A stretch of DNA of 64,000 nt from Paracoccus sediminicola (GCF_027912835.1 NZ_CP115768.1:2472501-2536500), one strand, 5' to 3'. Counted from the first letter of the stretch, positions 1 through 9,738 are shown. The notes: generated by a model from the letters alone, not told the origin. Numbers and translations are program-made.

Positions 1-169
1 GATCTATCTAGCGACCGGTTCCGAAAACGTCAAGAAACTTTCTCAACTTTTTTGGCCTGGCTGCCTGAGCCCCGCCCGATCCAGCGTCGCCGCCGTTTCG
101 GTGAGGCGGTGTCTACGGGTCGTGACCGGCAGGCGCAAGCGGCTTATACGGAAAATTTCCAGAAAATTT
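1..169. other. Unassigned stretch at window edge, downstream of msrQ
   Basis: No convincing gene is seen here. The stretch has an AT-rich part with a run of six T near 50-55, then a GC-rich part with a short stem-loop potential (GCCGCC pairing with GGCGGT near 90-115). It lies beyond the stop codon of msrQ, so it could hold the msrQ transcript end. A 94-codon open frame crosses it but has no ribosome binding site and no recognisable protein character. Confidence 0.3.
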
Positions 170-790
170 CTAACCTATTGTTTTTTCGCGTATATTTCCA
201 AGAAACCGTACCATCGGCGGCAGGCGCAGGGCGAGCAGGACGAGAATCGCCCCGGTGCAGAACAGCGGCCAACCTTCAAGCAGCTTCAGCGCCCATAGCC
301 AGTGCAGACTGGCCAGAATCGCCGCGGCATAGATGAATTTGTGCAGCTTCTGCCAGTTTTTGCCCATCCGGCGAATCGATGCGCGATTGGACGTTACCGC
401 GAGGGCGAACAGAATCAGGATCGCCATCATGCCGAAAAGCAGATAGGGGCGCTTCACCACATCCTGCAGCATCTGGGACCAAAGCAGCCCCATATCGAAC
501 ACCGCCCATGCAGCCAGGTGCAGCACCGCATAGCTGAAGCAGGTCAGTCCAAGAGCACGCCGCAGATGAACGGCATTGATTCTGAAAGCGCGCCGGATCG
601 GGGTGATCGCAAGTGTGCCGATCAGGAAATACAGTGCCGTCCGCCCAAGCCGATGTTCGATGTCGCGGACCGGATCAACGCCAAGATTGCCGACGAAAAC
701 ATCGAAGACCAGCAGCGCAAGCGGGATCGACCCCGCGATCCACACCGCCCATTCGGGAACGCGTCGCAGCAGAGAATTGAGCTGTTGCAT
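170..790 (-). CDS. msrQ: Heme-binding membrane subunit of methionine sulfoxide reductase, MsrQ
   Basis: MsrQ is the inner-membrane b-type heme protein that passes electrons from the quinone pool or a flavin reductase to MsrP, which repairs oxidised methionine in periplasmic proteins. The 206-residue chain shows about six hydrophobic segments typical of the ferric-reductase-like fold. The family block GVDPVRDIEHRLG lies near residue 38, and likely heme-ligand histidines sit in YAVLHLAAW, WQKLHKF and SLHW. The ATG chosen overlaps the msrP stop codon as TGATG, so the two genes are translationally coupled; a TTG one codon earlier is possible. Length and gene order match the family. Confidence 0.93.
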   Translation of the reverse strand: MQQLNSLLRRVPEWAVWIAGSIPLALLVFDVFVGNLGVDPVRDIEHRLGRTALYFLIGTLAITPIRRAFRINAVHLRRALGLTCFSYAVLHLAAWAVFDMGLLWSQMLQDVVKRPYLLFGMMAILILFALAVTSNRASIRRMGKNWQKLHKFIYAAAILASLHWLWALKLLEGWPLFCTGAILVLLALRLPPMVRFLGNIREKTIG

Positions 791-1698
791 CAATAATTCT
801 GCGCCAGATCCATGCCGGCATACAGATCCGCGACATGCTCGCCATAGCCGTTGAACATCAGCGTCTCCTGCCGACCGCCAAGAAGTCCGGCGCCAATGAC
901 ACGCTCGGTCGCCTGGCTCCAGCGGGGGTGATCCACTTCAGGGTTCACATTCGCATAGAAGCCATATTCGCGCGGTTGCAGGGTCTGCCAGCTTGTGGCC
1001 GGCTGGGTGTCTGTCAATGTTATCTTGACGATCGACTTGATCGACTTGAAGCCGTATTTCCACGGCACCACCAGCCGGATCGGCGCGCCGTTCTGATTGG
1101 GCATGGGCTTGTCATATAACCCCGTCGCCAGGATCGTCAGCGGATGCATGGCCTCATCCAGCCGCAGCCCCTCGTGATAGGGCCAGTCGATGCCGCCGCC
1201 GCGCTGCGCTCGCATCTCTTCGGGGCGATACAGCGTCTCGAAACGCACGAATTTCGCGCCGGGCTGTACGCCGGCCTTGTCAAGCACACCGGCCAGCGGA
1301 ACGCCGAGCCATGGAATCACCATCGACCAGGCCTCGACGCATCGCAGACGGTAGATGCGTTCTTCAAGCGCGTTTTCGGGTGCCAGATCTTCGACGCCAT
1401 AGCTGCCGGGACGCTCAACCAGGCCACCGATCTCGACCGACCAGGGATCGGTGGTCATCGCATCGGCGTAGCGCGCCGGATCTTCCTTGCCGAAGCCGAA
1501 CTCATAGAAATTATTGTAGTTGGTAATCTCTTCGAAGCTGTTCGGCTCCGCATCTGTCGAAAAGCGCGAGGGCGCGCCGCTGAGAGCAAGCGCCGGACCC
1601 GCCGAGAGCGCCGCCGCGCCCGCAGCGGCACCAGCCATGAAGCTGCGCCGGTTCAGCCAGATTGCTTCGGGTGTGACATCTGACCAGCTGAGTTTCAT
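790..1698 (-). CDS. msrP: Molybdopterin methionine sulfoxide reductase catalytic subunit MsrP
   Basis: MsrP is the periplasmic molybdenum enzyme that reduces methionine sulfoxide in exported proteins, taking electrons from MsrQ. The chosen ATG is preceded by GCAGGAG and gives 302 residues; an in-frame start 16 codons earlier lacks such a site. The N-terminus carries a Tat signal with NRRSFMAG at residues 16-23. The sulfite-oxidase-type fold is visible, with the likely Mo-ligand Cys120 in YRLRCVEAW. The gene leads a two-gene operon with msrQ, the standard order. Older names are YedY/YedZ. Confidence 0.95.
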   Translation of the reverse strand: MKLSWSDVTPEAIWLNRRSFMAGAAAGAAALSAGPALALSGAPSRFSTDAEPNSFEEITNYNNFYEFGFGKEDPARYADAMTTDPWSVEIGGLVERPGSYGVEDLAPENALEERIYRLRCVEAWSMVIPWLGVPLAGVLDKAGVQPGAKFVRFETLYRPEEMRAQRGGGIDWPYHEGLRLDEAMHPLTILATGLYDKPMPNQNGAPIRLVVPWKYGFKSIKSIVKITLTDTQPATSWQTLQPREYGFYANVNPEVDHPRWSQATERVIGAGLLGGRQETLMFNGYGEHVADLYAGMDLAQNY

Positions 1699-1806
1699 GG
1701 CGCGCTCCTGCGTTCGGGGTGACGTGATCGGTTTATCTGTTAGCAAGGCTACGTTTCAGCCGCCCGAAAAGTTACCTCACAATTTCGTGGATCGCCGTAT
1801 TTCCTG

Positions 1807-1838
1807 AAAAAACGCCCTCGCCGGGTCAGGCGAGGGCG
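1807..1838 (-). terminator. Rho-independent terminator of clpB
   Basis: Read on the minus strand, a perfect 10-bp stem (CGCCCTCGCC with its complement) closes a 6-base loop and is followed by six T. It starts about 12 bases beyond the clpB stop codon, so it should end the clpB transcript and insulate it from msrPQ. Confidence 0.9.
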
Positions 1839-1850
1839 TCCCTCCGCGTC

Positions 1851-4490
1851 TCAGTGCAGCGTGGCATCCTTCGGGCCTTCGCCCACCGCGCCAAGCTTGT
1901 GTCCGGCGGTGCCGACATGATCACCGACCAGCAACCCGTCTTCATTGGCGCTGACGGGCACGGTCTGGCCATCCAGGACCTCGCCCGAAAGCAGCATCTC
2001 GGCCAGCGGATCCTGCAGTGCCCGCTGTATCACCCGTTTGAGCGGCCGTGCCCCGAAGACGGGATCATAGCCCTCATCAGCCAGCCAGCTCATCGCCTTG
2101 TCATCCAGATCCAGCGTGATCTTGCGCGCGGCAAGCCGCTGCTCGAGCAGCCAGAGCTGAATCTTTACGATGCCGTCCATGTTTTCACGCGTAAGTCTGC
2201 GGAATATGATCATCTCGTCGAGACGGTTCAGGAACTCGGGCCGGAAATGCGCCCGGACCGCCTCCATCACCTCTTGCCGCGCCTGCGTGGAATCGGCGTC
2301 ATCGGGCAGGTTCGACAGCGACTGGCTGCCGAGATTCGACGTCAACACGATCAGCGTGTTCTTGAAATCGACCTTGCGGCCCTGCCCGTCGGTCAGCTGA
2401 CCGTCATCCAGCACCTGTAGCAGCACATTGAACACATCGGGATGCGCCTTTTCGACCTCGTCAAACAGGATCACCGAATAGGGCCTGCGCCGAACGGCCT
2501 CGGTCAGCGCCCCGCCTTCGTCATAGCCTACATATCCGGGAGGCGCGCCGATCAGACGGGCGACCGAATGCTTCTCCATATATTCCGACATGTCGATGCG
2601 GATCATCGCGTTCTCGTCGTCGAACATATACTCGGCGATGGCCTTGGTCAGCTCGGTCTTGCCGACACCGGTCGGGCCGAGGAAGAGGAACGACCCGAGC
2701 GGGCGGCTTTCCTCGTTCAGCCCCGCACGCGCACGGCGGACCGAGCGGGCAATGGCGGTCACCGCCTCGTCCTGCCCGATCACACGCTGAGACAGGATCT
2801 CTTCCATCTTCAGCAGCTTCTCGCGCTCGCCCTCCAGCATCTTGCTGGTCGGGATGCCGGTCCAGCGTTCGACAACTTCGGCGATTTGCTCGGGACGGAC
2901 GGCTTCCTCGACCATGACCCCATCGGCGCTTTCATCGCCTTCCGCATCGCTAAGCTGCTTCTCCAACCCAGGGATGATGCCATAGGACAGCTCGCCCGCG
3001 CGGGCGAGATTGCCCTCGCGCTTGGCCTGATCCAGCTCGGCACGGGCGCGGTCGAGCTGTTCCTTGAGCCCACGCGCACCTTCCAGCTTGTCGCGTTCGG
3101 CCTGCCAGCGCGCAGTCATCGCCTTGGACCGGTCGGTCAGATCGCCAAGTTCTTTCTCAAGCCGTTCAAGCCGATCCTTGCTGGCCGCATCGTCCTCTTT
3201 CTTCAGCGCCTCGGCCTCGATCTGCATTTGCAGGATCTGCCGGTCGAGCGCATCCAGCTCCTCGGGTTTGCTGTCCACCTCCATCCGCAGACGGCTGGCG
3301 GCCTCGTCCACGAGGTCGATCGCCTTGTCGGGAAGGAAGCGGTCGGTGATATAGCGGTTCGACAGCTCGGCCGCGGCCACCAGAGCCGCGTCCGAGACGC
3401 GCACCCCGTGGTGAAGCTCATACTTCTCCTTGATGCCGCGCAGAATGCTGATCGTGTCCTCGACGGTGGGTTCCTCGACCATCACCGGCTGGAAACGACG
3501 AGCAAGCGCCGCGTCCTTCTCGATATATTTGCGATATTCGTCCAGCGTAGTGGCGCCGACGCAATGCAGCTCGCCCCGTGCGAGCGCAGGCTTGATGAGG
3601 TTCGCGGCATCCATCGCGCCGTCGGTCTTGCCAGCACCGACCAGCGTGTGCAGCTCGTCGATGAACAGCACAATCTCGCCGGCAGCGTTCTCGATTTCCT
3701 TCAGCACCGCCTTGAGACGTTCCTCGAACTCGCCGCGATATTTCGCCCCGGCAATCAGAGCACCCATATCCAGCGCCCAAAGCTGCTTGTTGCGCAGGCT
3801 TTCCGGCACGTCGCCATCGATGATGCGCAGCGCCAGCCCTTCGGCGATGGCCGTCTTGCCGACGCCCGGCTCACCGATCAGAACCGGGTTGTTCTTGGTT
3901 CGGCGGCTCAGCACCTGCATGGCGCGGCGGATTTCCTCGTCACGGCCGATGATCGGGTCGATCTTCCCCGCTTCGGCGGCTTCGGTCAGGTTGCGCGCGT
4001 ATTTCGCCAGCGCCTCATAGCTGTCCTCGGCGCTCGCACTGTCAGCGGTGCGGCCCTTGCGAATATCGTTGATGGCGCTGTTCAGAGATTGCGCGTTCAC
4101 CTTGCCGGCAGCCAGCGCATCCTTGGCATTGGTGTTGGCCACGGCAAGCGCGGTCAGAATCCGCTCTGCCGGAACGAAACTGTCCCCCGCTTTCTGAGCG
4201 AGCTTCTGCGCCTCATCCAGCACGCGGACCAGCGACGGGTCGACATAGACCTGCCCCTCGCCGCCCGAGACTTTGGGCAGCTTGGCAACGGCCGCATCGA
4301 CAGCCTGGCGCACGGCCTTGGCATCACCACCGGATTTCGTGATCAGATTTGTTGCAAATCCCTGATCGTCATCGATCAGGGCCTTCAGCAGGTGCTCCGG
4401 CACGACACGCTGGTTTTCCTCGCGAATCGCAATGGTCTGAGCGGCCTGCATGAACCCACGCGAACGCTCGGTAAATTTTTCCATATCCAT
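1851..4490 (-). CDS. clpB: ATP-dependent disaggregase ClpB (Hsp100)
   Basis: ClpB is the cytoplasmic hexameric chaperone that pulls polypeptides out of aggregates together with DnaK. The chosen ATG ([13 protein letters not shown]) has AAAGGAGAG seven bases upstream and gives 879 residues, the normal family length; an upstream start adding 17 residues has no such support. Domains in order are the Clp N domain, AAA+ module 1 with GEPGVGKT, the coiled-coil M domain rich in Leu, Glu and Lys near residues 400-530, and AAA+ module 2 with GPTGVGKT and the C-terminal domain. A strong terminator follows. A CTTGAA box lies about 120 bases upstream, but no convincing heat-shock -10 element pairs with it. 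Confidence 0.98.
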   Translation of the reverse strand: MDMEKFTERSRGFMQAAQTIAIREENQRVVPEHLLKALIDDDQGFATNLITKSGGDAKAVRQAVDAAVAKLPKVSGGEGQVYVDPSLVRVLDEAQKLAQKAGDSFVPAERILTALAVANTNAKDALAAGKVNAQSLNSAINDIRKGRTADSASAEDSYEALAKYARNLTEAAEAGKIDPIIGRDEEIRRAMQVLSRRTKNNPVLIGEPGVGKTAIAEGLALRIIDGDVPESLRNKQLWALDMGALIAGAKYRGEFEERLKAVLKEIENAAGEIVLFIDELHTLVGAGKTDGAMDAANLIKPALARGELHCVGATTLDEYRKYIEKDAALARRFQPVMVEEPTVEDTISILRGIKEKYELHHGVRVSDAALVAAAELSNRYITDRFLPDKAIDLVDEAASRLRMEVDSKPEELDALDRQILQMQIEAEALKKEDDAASKDRLERLEKELGDLTDRSKAMTARWQAERDKLEGARGLKEQLDRARAELDQAKREGNLARAGELSYGIIPGLEKQLSDAEGDESADGVMVEEAVRPEQIAEVVERWTGIPTSKMLEGEREKLLKMEEILSQRVIGQDEAVTAIARSVRRARAGLNEESRPLGSFLFLGPTGVGKTELTKAIAEYMFDDENAMIRIDMSEYMEKHSVARLIGAPPGYVGYDEGGALTEAVRRRPYSVILFDEVEKAHPDVFNVLLQVLDDGQLTDGQGRKVDFKNTLIVLTSNLGSQSLSNLPDDADSTQARQEVMEAVRAHFRPEFLNRLDEMIIFRRLTRENMDGIVKIQLWLLEQRLAARKITLDLDDKAMSWLADEGYDPVFGARPLKRVIQRALQDPLAEMLLSGEVLDGQTVPVSANEDGLLVGDHVGTAGHKLGAVGEGPKDATLH

Positions 4491-4623
4491 GGATATCTCT
4501 CCTTTGCAGCCCCCGCCTGTGGCGCCGCCCATTCGTGGCACGGCCCGGTGCGGGTCTTCGCCCTGTCACATGGTGATCGGGCAGGTGTGTTACAATAGCA
4601 ACAGAACCCTTCAAGAGGCCCTC

Positions 4624-5637
4624 ATGTTCCGCATCGCCACCTTCAATATGGAAAATCTGGACGAGGATCCGGCGGACGAGCCGGGCCGCCCGACATTCGC
4701 CGAACGCGCCGCCGTGCTGCGCCCTGCGCTCGAACGGCTGCGCGCCGATATTCTCTGCCTCCAGGAGGTGCACGGGCAGGAACGCCCCGGCCTTCCGCGC
4801 GATCTGCTGGCGCTGAAGGCGCTGATCTCGGGCACGCGCTATGCACGCCACCAGGTCATCTCGACCCGGCTTCGCGACGGTTCGCAGGTCTATGACAAGC
4901 GCAATCTGGTGACGCTGATCCCGCCCGATTTCCAGCTTATGGAAGCCCAGCAGGTGAATGGTGAATTCGTCCCGAACCCCTATTATCAGCGCACCGTCGC
5001 CGGGGACGCGGAGCCCAGGCGGCTGAACTGGGAACGTCCGCTGCTCTGGACCCGGATCGCCAGCCCTAACGGTGTCGAGATGCATATCCTCAACGCCCAT
5101 TTCAAATCAAAGCTCGCCACGCCCGCCAGCAATCTGATGGAAGACCGCTATACATGGACGAGCGCCGCCGGATGGGCGGAGGGCTTCTTCGTATCTTCGA
5201 TGAAGCGCGTCGGGGCAGCGCTTGAAGCGCGGGCGGTGATCGATTTCATCTTCGAAGCCGATCCCCGCGCGCTCATCATCGTGGCGGGCGACCTCAACGC
5301 AAACAGCGACGAGGTGCCGGTCATGGCGCTGCGCGGCCGGACCGAGGATACCGGCAATGGCAGGCTCGGCCACCGGGTAATGATGCCGCTCGAAAACAAC
5401 GTGCCCGAAAGCAGCCGCTATACGCTGTTCCATCACGGACAGGGCGAGATGATCGACCATCTTCTCGCCTCACGCGGTTTCGTGCAGGCGTTTTCACATG
5501 CCGAGATCCATAACGAAATCCTGCCCGATGAATCCGTGGCCTTCGCGGGCGATGAGAAACACCCCGAATCCGATCACGCCCCGGTCGTGGCCGCCTTCCA
5601 TGACGACCTGCTCAACCCACCTGTTCCGATCGCCTGA
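4624..5637 (+). CDS. Endonuclease/exonuclease/phosphatase (EEP) family protein
   Basis: This is a 337-residue metal-dependent phosphoesterase of the EEP superfamily, which includes DNase I-like nucleases and phosphodiesterases. The chosen ATG begins MFRIATFNMENL, matching the family's first strand with the metal-binding Asn. Later motifs are LQEVHG with the metal Glu, LNAHFKSK, AGDLNANSD and the C-terminal SDHAPV catalytic Asp-His pair. No signal peptide is evident. A TACAAT -10-like box sits at 4591-4596. The gene diverges from clpB and is probably monocistronic, meeting the next minus-strand gene tail to tail. The substrate cannot be told from sequence. Confidence 0.88.
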   Translation: MFRIATFNMENLDEDPADEPGRPTFAERAAVLRPALERLRADILCLQEVHGQERPGLPRDLLALKALISGTRYARHQVISTRLRDGSQVYDKRNLVTLIPPDFQLMEAQQVNGEFVPNPYYQRTVAGDAEPRRLNWERPLLWTRIASPNGVEMHILNAHFKSKLATPASNLMEDRYTWTSAAGWAEGFFVSSMKRVGAALEARAVIDFIFEADPRALIIVAGDLNANSDEVPVMALRGRTEDTGNGRLGHRVMMPLENNVPESSRYTLFHHGQGEMIDHLLASRGFVQAFSHAEIHNEILPDESVAFAGDEKHPESDHAPVVAAFHDDLLNPPVPIA

Positions 5638-5639
5638 CG

Positions 5640-5882
5640 CTATAGCCCGCCGCCGAGCGGCCTCTTGCATTGCTCGGGGCCGCTTTTCGACCGGCTGTAA
5701 CCGGCGGCTTTGCAGGTATCGCAGTGAAACTCCATCAGCGCGCGGCGGTCATCGACCAGCCGCCAGCGACATTTCTTCCGGCCACGCGAAGCGCGAGACG
5801 GCCCGGTATCGCCACCAGAGCGCCCCATGCGGACCCAGATCATCGCGGCGGCAAGCACCGCGAGCGCAACCCAAAGCGCCAT
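5640..5882 (-). CDS. Small membrane protein of unknown function
   Basis: This 80-residue protein has one N-terminal transmembrane segment (MALWVALAVLAAAMIWVRMG) followed by a basic, cysteine-containing tail. The tail motifs KCRWRL, FHCDTCKAAG and EQCKR contain four cysteines, which could bind a metal or form disulfides. The start was chosen because AGAGG lies about nine bases upstream and the hydrophobic segment follows at once; a longer in-frame start adds 15 unremarkable residues. It is the third gene after the SPFH and NfeD genes, so it may work with that membrane assembly. I do not recognise a named family. Confidence 0.6.
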   Translation of the reverse strand: MALWVALAVLAAAMIWVRMGRSGGDTGPSRASRGRKKCRWRLVDDRRALMEFHCDTCKAAGYSRSKSGPEQCKRPLGGGL

Positions 5883-5923
5883 TATCCCGCACCTCTCACC
5901 AAAGCCGGCCCAGACGGCATCAT

Positions 5924-6193
5924 TCAATCGTCGTTAATATCCCTGTCCCAGATCCGCACCTGCCCCTTCCGCACGCCCATCACCTTGCGCAGGATCAGCC
6001 AGATCACACCCGATAGCGCGGCGATGAGTATCAGCAGAAGCGGCAGTCCGGGGGCGAAAACGCCACTGAGCAGGACCAGTCCCATCATCGCGCAGGAAAT
6101 GGCGATGCCCAGAAAGACATAGCCCGGAACCAGGAGCTCCAGCGTCGAGATGATCAGAGCGACGATGATCCATGTCCAGCCGTTCAGCCACAT
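5924..6193 (-). CDS. NfeD-like membrane protein, partner of SPFH protein
   Basis: NfeD-type proteins are partners of stomatin/SPFH proteins in membrane microdomain assemblies. This is the short form of about 89 residues with two or three membrane segments (WIIVALIISTLELLVPGYVFLG, then a second hydrophobic block) and the family LE-x-x-x-PG signature, followed by a small basic tail. It lacks the soluble OB-fold domain of long NfeD proteins. The start overlaps the stop codon of the SPFH gene (TGATG; a GTG one codon earlier is also possible), so the two are coupled. Confidence 0.82.
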   Translation of the reverse strand: MWLNGWTWIIVALIISTLELLVPGYVFLGIAISCAMMGLVLLSGVFAPGLPLLLILIAALSGVIWLILRKVMGVRKGQVRIWDRDINDD

Positions 6194-7086
6194 CACTTCG
6201 GCGCCCCGCGCAACAAGCGGAATGCGTCGCCCAACGCCTCGACTGCATTCGCGGGCAGGACCAGTGTCTGCTTTCCCTCACCCTTGCCAATCTCGGTCAG
6301 AGCCTCGACCTGCCGCATCGCGACCTGATACTGGGCCGCTTCGAGACCGCCCCTGGAAATCGCTTCTGACATGGCGCTGGTTGCGAAAGCCTCGGCCTCG
6401 GCGAGAATCCGCTTCGCCTTGGCCTGCTGCTCGGCGGCGTAAAGCTCGCCATCAGCCGCAAGTTCGACCGCGCGGCGCTTGCCCTCGGCTTCAGTGACAT
6501 GGGCGCGGCGGGCGCGTTCGGCGTTCAGCTGCTGCAACATCGCCGCGCGTGTGGCGTCGTCGAGATTGACGTCAAGGATCTCGGCGCGGGTCACCTCGAC
6601 ACCCCAGTCATCGACCGCATTCGCGACCGATTCCTTCACCCGCTCGATCAGCTGCGCGCGGTTCGACTGAACCTGATCCAGCTCCATCATGCCGATCTCG
6701 GACCGGACGATGCCAGCAACGGTCGTGGCGATGGCGCCATCGATATCTCGGATGCGGTAAACGGTCTTTTCCGGCTCGAGAATGCGGTAAAAGACGCTGG
6801 TTTCCACCTGCACCAGAACGTTGTCGGCGGTAATCGCATCCTGACTCGACGTCGGCAGCTGCCGTTCCAGGATCGAGATCTTGTGTCGCACGCGGTCGAT
6901 GAAAGGCACGATCAGATTGATTCCCGGCCCCAGCACCGAACGCAGCCGCCCGAAGCGCTCGACCACGTATTTCTCGGATTGCGGGACGATCCGCACCGCC
7001 ATCAGCACCGCGACAAGGATAACGAACGCCAGCAGAAGCATTGCGGCATTCTGGCCAAGAAGCTCTGCGATCATCTGGCTTGACAT
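6193..7086 (-). CDS. SPFH/stomatin-like membrane protein
   Basis: This 297-residue protein belongs to the SPFH (stomatin, prohibitin, flotillin, HflK/C) family, which forms oligomeric scaffolds at the inner membrane and often guards proteases or membrane quality. It has one N-terminal transmembrane helix (residues about 10-32). The SPFH domain then opens with VPQSEKYVVERFGRL and continues GPGINLIVPFIDRV. An Ala- and Glu-rich helical segment near residues 180-250 would drive oligomerisation. The ATG is preceded by CGGAG. It leads the SPFH-NfeD-small-membrane-protein operon. It resembles the QmcA/YbbK branch. Confidence 0.93.
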   Translation of the reverse strand: MSSQMIAELLGQNAAMLLLAFVILVAVLMAVRIVPQSEKYVVERFGRLRSVLGPGINLIVPFIDRVRHKISILERQLPTSSQDAITADNVLVQVETSVFYRILEPEKTVYRIRDIDGAIATTVAGIVRSEIGMMELDQVQSNRAQLIERVKESVANAVDDWGVEVTRAEILDVNLDDATRAAMLQQLNAERARRAHVTEAEGKRRAVELAADGELYAAEQQAKAKRILAEAEAFATSAMSEAISRGGLEAAQYQVAMRQVEALTEIGKGEGKQTLVLPANAVEALGDAFRLLRGAPK

Positions 7087-7170
7087 GGATTTCTCCGTTA
7101 AGGCGAGGCTGGTCGCAGATTGGGCAAGCGCGGCCTTTTATGCAAGCCCGCCACCCGATGGAGAGAAAGC

Positions 7171-7857
7171 ATGGATGACCGTTTGATCGTGGCACTGGAT
7201 GTGGGCAATGCAGTGGCCGGGCTGGAGATGGCAGAGCGCATCGGCGACGCGGTGTCATTCTACAAGATCGGACTCGGGATGCTGACCGGGGGCGGACTGG
7301 CGCTCGCGCGCGAGCTCAAGGACGATCACGGCAAGCGGATCTTCCTCGACATGAAGCTGTTCGACATCAGCGCCACGGTCGAGGCCGCGGTGCGCGGTCT
7401 GGCGCAGTTCGATCTGGATTTCCTGACCGTTCATGGCGACCCTCATGTGGTTCGCGCTGCGAAAGAAGGCGCGTCGGGCTCGGATTTGAAGATCCTTGGG
7501 GTGACGGTGCTGACCTCGCTCGACCGGGGCGATCTCGATGCGGCGATGATTCAGCCCGGAGACCTTCATGATCTGACCGTGGAACGCGCCGCCCGCGCCT
7601 TCGAGGCGGGGGCCGATGGCGTCATCGCTTCGCCGCGCGAAGCGACCGCGATCCGCGCCCTGCCGCAATCGAAGGGTCGGCTGATCGTGACACCCGGAGT
7701 GCGTCCGGCGGGATCGGATCTGGGCGATCAGAAACGGGTCGAAACCCCCGCGGCGGCCATATCCGCCGGGGCAGATCATATCGTCGTGGGCCGACCCGTC
7801 TGGCAAGCTGCCGACCCGCGCGGCGCGGCACAGGCGATCATTTCCGAGCTGCCATGA
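7171..7857 (+). CDS. pyrF: Orotidine 5'-phosphate decarboxylase
   Basis: PyrF converts OMP to UMP, the last step of de novo pyrimidine synthesis. The chosen ATG follows GGAGAG and gives 228 residues, the normal length for group I enzymes; an upstream in-frame ATG lacks a site. The N-terminal strand LIVALDVGNA carries the substrate Asp. The catalytic Asp-x-Lys-x-x-Asp signature is seen in FLDMKLFDI, and the phosphate-binding C-terminal loop appears as TPGVRP and IVVGRPVWQA. It stands alone, convergent with the TRAP operon that follows. Confidence 0.97.
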   Translation: MDDRLIVALDVGNAVAGLEMAERIGDAVSFYKIGLGMLTGGGLALARELKDDHGKRIFLDMKLFDISATVEAAVRGLAQFDLDFLTVHGDPHVVRAAKEGASGSDLKILGVTVLTSLDRGDLDAAMIQPGDLHDLTVERAARAFEAGADGVIASPREATAIRALPQSKGRLIVTPGVRPAGSDLGDQKRVETPAAAISAGADHIVVGRPVWQAADPRGAAQAIISELP

Positions 7858-7867
7858 CCTGGCAGGG

Positions 7868-9157
7868 CTACAGCCCCGACCAGACCAGCCACGGAAAGAT
7901 CAGCAGCAGCGCCAGCCGCAGCACATCGGCCCCGATAAAGGGCAGGATGCCGCGAATGACGGTTTCCTGCCGCAGCCCCGGCGCGGTGGCCTGAACCACG
8001 AACAGGTTCATGCCGACAGGCGGGGTGATCAGCCCGATCTCGGCCACGGTCACGACCAGCACGCCGAACCAGACCATGTCATATTCCAGCGCAATCGCCA
8101 CCGGAGCCAGCAGCGGCACGGTCAGCAACACCATGGACATCGAATCCATGAAGCAGCCGAGCACGACATAGAACAGCAGGATCAGCACCATCACCATCGT
8201 GGGATGGAGGCCGGAATTACCGATCACCTCGGCCAGCATCATGGGCAGGCCTGTGGTCTCGAGGAAGAAGTTGAAGAATGCGGCCCCGATCAGGATCAGG
8301 AAGATCATTCCCGTCAGCGCAGCGGTCTCGCGCACGATCTCTCGCAGAACCGATGCGCTCAGCCCGCCCATCACGAGCGCCAGGAGAAAGGCGCCGACCG
8401 CGCCCACCGCCGCTGCTTCGGTCGGGGAGAACCAGCCAAGCTGCATTCCGCCGATCACGAGGCCGAACAAGAGCACCACCGGCCATACCCGACCAAGCAA
8501 CGCCACGCGGCGTCCCCAATCGACGCGTGCGCCCGCGGGGCCGAGCGCAGGGTTGCGCCGCGTCCTGACGATCACTGCGAGCGCATAAAGAACCGTGCCA
8601 AGGATGCCCGGAATGATGGCCCCCATGAACAACGCGCCGATCGGCGTCTGTGTCAGCAGCCCAAAGATCACCAGAATGATCGAGGGCGGGATCAGCACCC
8701 CCAGCGTTCCGCCTGCCGCGACCGAGGCCGCGGCCAGACTGTCGTCGTAATCATAGCGCCGCATCTCGGGCATGGCGACACGGCCGATTGTGGCCACCGT
8801 GGCCAGGGACGAGCCGCAGATCGCGCCGAATATCGCCGAGGCGCCGACGGTGGACACGGCCAGCCCGCCGCGCCACTGGCCGACAAAGGCGTTGATGACA
8901 TCGAAAAGCGAGCGCGACAGCCCGGCATGGGCGGCAAACACTCCCATCAGCACGAAAAGCGGGATGACGCTGAAGCTGTAGGGGAAGATCGATTCGAAGG
9001 GCGCGGTGGACAGCACATAGGCGGCCTGATCCAGCCCGCCGCTCAACGCGATGCCGGCAAGGCCGATGACAGCCATCGAGATCGCGACAGGAAACCCGAA
9101 GCCGATGAGGACGAGGGTGAGAATGAAGCCGGCAAGGCCGATGAATGGCATGGACAT
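7868..9157 (-). CDS. TRAP transporter large membrane subunit (DctM type)
   Basis: This 429-residue protein is the ion-coupled channel subunit of a TRAP transporter, with about 12 hydrophobic segments. Typical DctM features include GFPVAISM near the start, a GGTLGVLIPPSI loop in the middle and LITPPVGMNLFV near the C-terminus. It is the last gene of an operon that begins with the P450 gene, so the imported acid is likely linked to P450 metabolism. The start lies seven bases after the small-subunit stop. Confidence 0.95.
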   Translation of the reverse strand: MSMPFIGLAGFILTLVLIGFGFPVAISMAVIGLAGIALSGGLDQAAYVLSTAPFESIFPYSFSVIPLFVLMGVFAAHAGLSRSLFDVINAFVGQWRGGLAVSTVGASAIFGAICGSSLATVATIGRVAMPEMRRYDYDDSLAAASVAAGGTLGVLIPPSIILVIFGLLTQTPIGALFMGAIIPGILGTVLYALAVIVRTRRNPALGPAGARVDWGRRVALLGRVWPVVLLFGLVIGGMQLGWFSPTEAAAVGAVGAFLLALVMGGLSASVLREIVRETAALTGMIFLILIGAAFFNFFLETTGLPMMLAEVIGNSGLHPTMVMVLILLFYVVLGCFMDSMSMVLLTVPLLAPVAIALEYDMVWFGVLVVTVAEIGLITPPVGMNLFVVQATAPGLRQETVIRGILPFIGADVLRLALLLIFPWLVWSGL

Positions 9158-9164
9158 GATGAAC

Positions 9165-9665
9165 TCAATGCGCGGCGGTTCGGGTTTGCGGCATATTTAA
9201 GACCAACCGCAGCAGCACCGGGATCAACGCCAGCACGGACGCCGCGACCCCGCCCAGAAGCGGCAGCCAGTAGAAAGCGATGGGGATGCCGAGCTGCTGT
9301 GATTTGTCTCCCAGCATGACCTGCATGCGATAGGTCGGAATGCACTCGATGAAGATCAGCACAAGAAGCACGGCAGCCGAGGCTGCGGCCAGCCCCCGCA
9401 GAAACCTGCTGACGCCGTCTGGCAGGCGCTCGATCAGGAAGTCCACCCCGACATGGGCGGCGACCGAGAACCCCCACGGGATCGACAGCCACGCCCCAGC
9501 CATGATGAAAAGCTGAACCAGATCGACCACGCCCGGCACAGGCGCGCCCATACGGCGACCGATCACATCCGCAACGCTGACCAGAGCGGCCGCGCAATAG
9601 GCCAGCACGCCGATCGCGGCCAGCAACTCGATCAGGCCGTCGATACGTCGCAAAAACGATGGCAT
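9165..9665 (-). CDS. TRAP transporter small membrane subunit (DctQ type)
   Basis: This 166-residue protein has four hydrophobic segments and the DctQ pattern. Its RIDGLIELLAAIGVLAY start leads into VSVADVIGRRMGAPVPG, and PWGFSVAAHVGVDFLIERLP is the family block that contacts the large subunit. An AAGGAG site precedes the ATG. It sits between the binding-protein and large-subunit genes, separated from the former by a strong hairpin. Confidence 0.93.
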   Translation of the reverse strand: MPSFLRRIDGLIELLAAIGVLAYCAAALVSVADVIGRRMGAPVPGVVDLVQLFIMAGAWLSIPWGFSVAAHVGVDFLIERLPDGVSRFLRGLAAASAAVLLVLIFIECIPTYRMQVMLGDKSQQLGIPIAFYWLPLLGGVAASVLALIPVLLRLVLNMPQTRTAAH

Positions 9666-9688
9666 GGGGACTCCTTCAGGGCTTCGTC

Positions 9689-9719
9689 TGCCGTGGCGCT
9701 GCAGGGCCGCGCCACGGCA
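9689..9719 (-). other. Intercistronic hairpin between TRAP binding-protein and membrane genes
   Basis: A perfect 11-bp inverted repeat (TGCCGTGGCGC and its complement) with a 9-base loop lies between the dctP-like stop and the dctQ-like start. There is no T run, so it is more likely an mRNA 3'-end stabiliser or partial terminator that raises binding-protein output relative to the membrane subunits. Confidence 0.75.
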
Positions 9720-9738
9720 AAGCTGAGAGCGACGAGGC

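Noticed and set aside
2442..4598. 718-codon plus-strand frame opposite clpB
   Set aside because: It lies wholly antisense to a clear ClpB gene, is rich in His, Arg and Gln as expected for a GC-rich shadow frame, and has no ribosome site or family motif.
8204..9319. 371-codon plus-strand frame opposite the TRAP large subunit
   Set aside because: It is a highly charged shadow of a membrane-protein gene with no recognisable domain.
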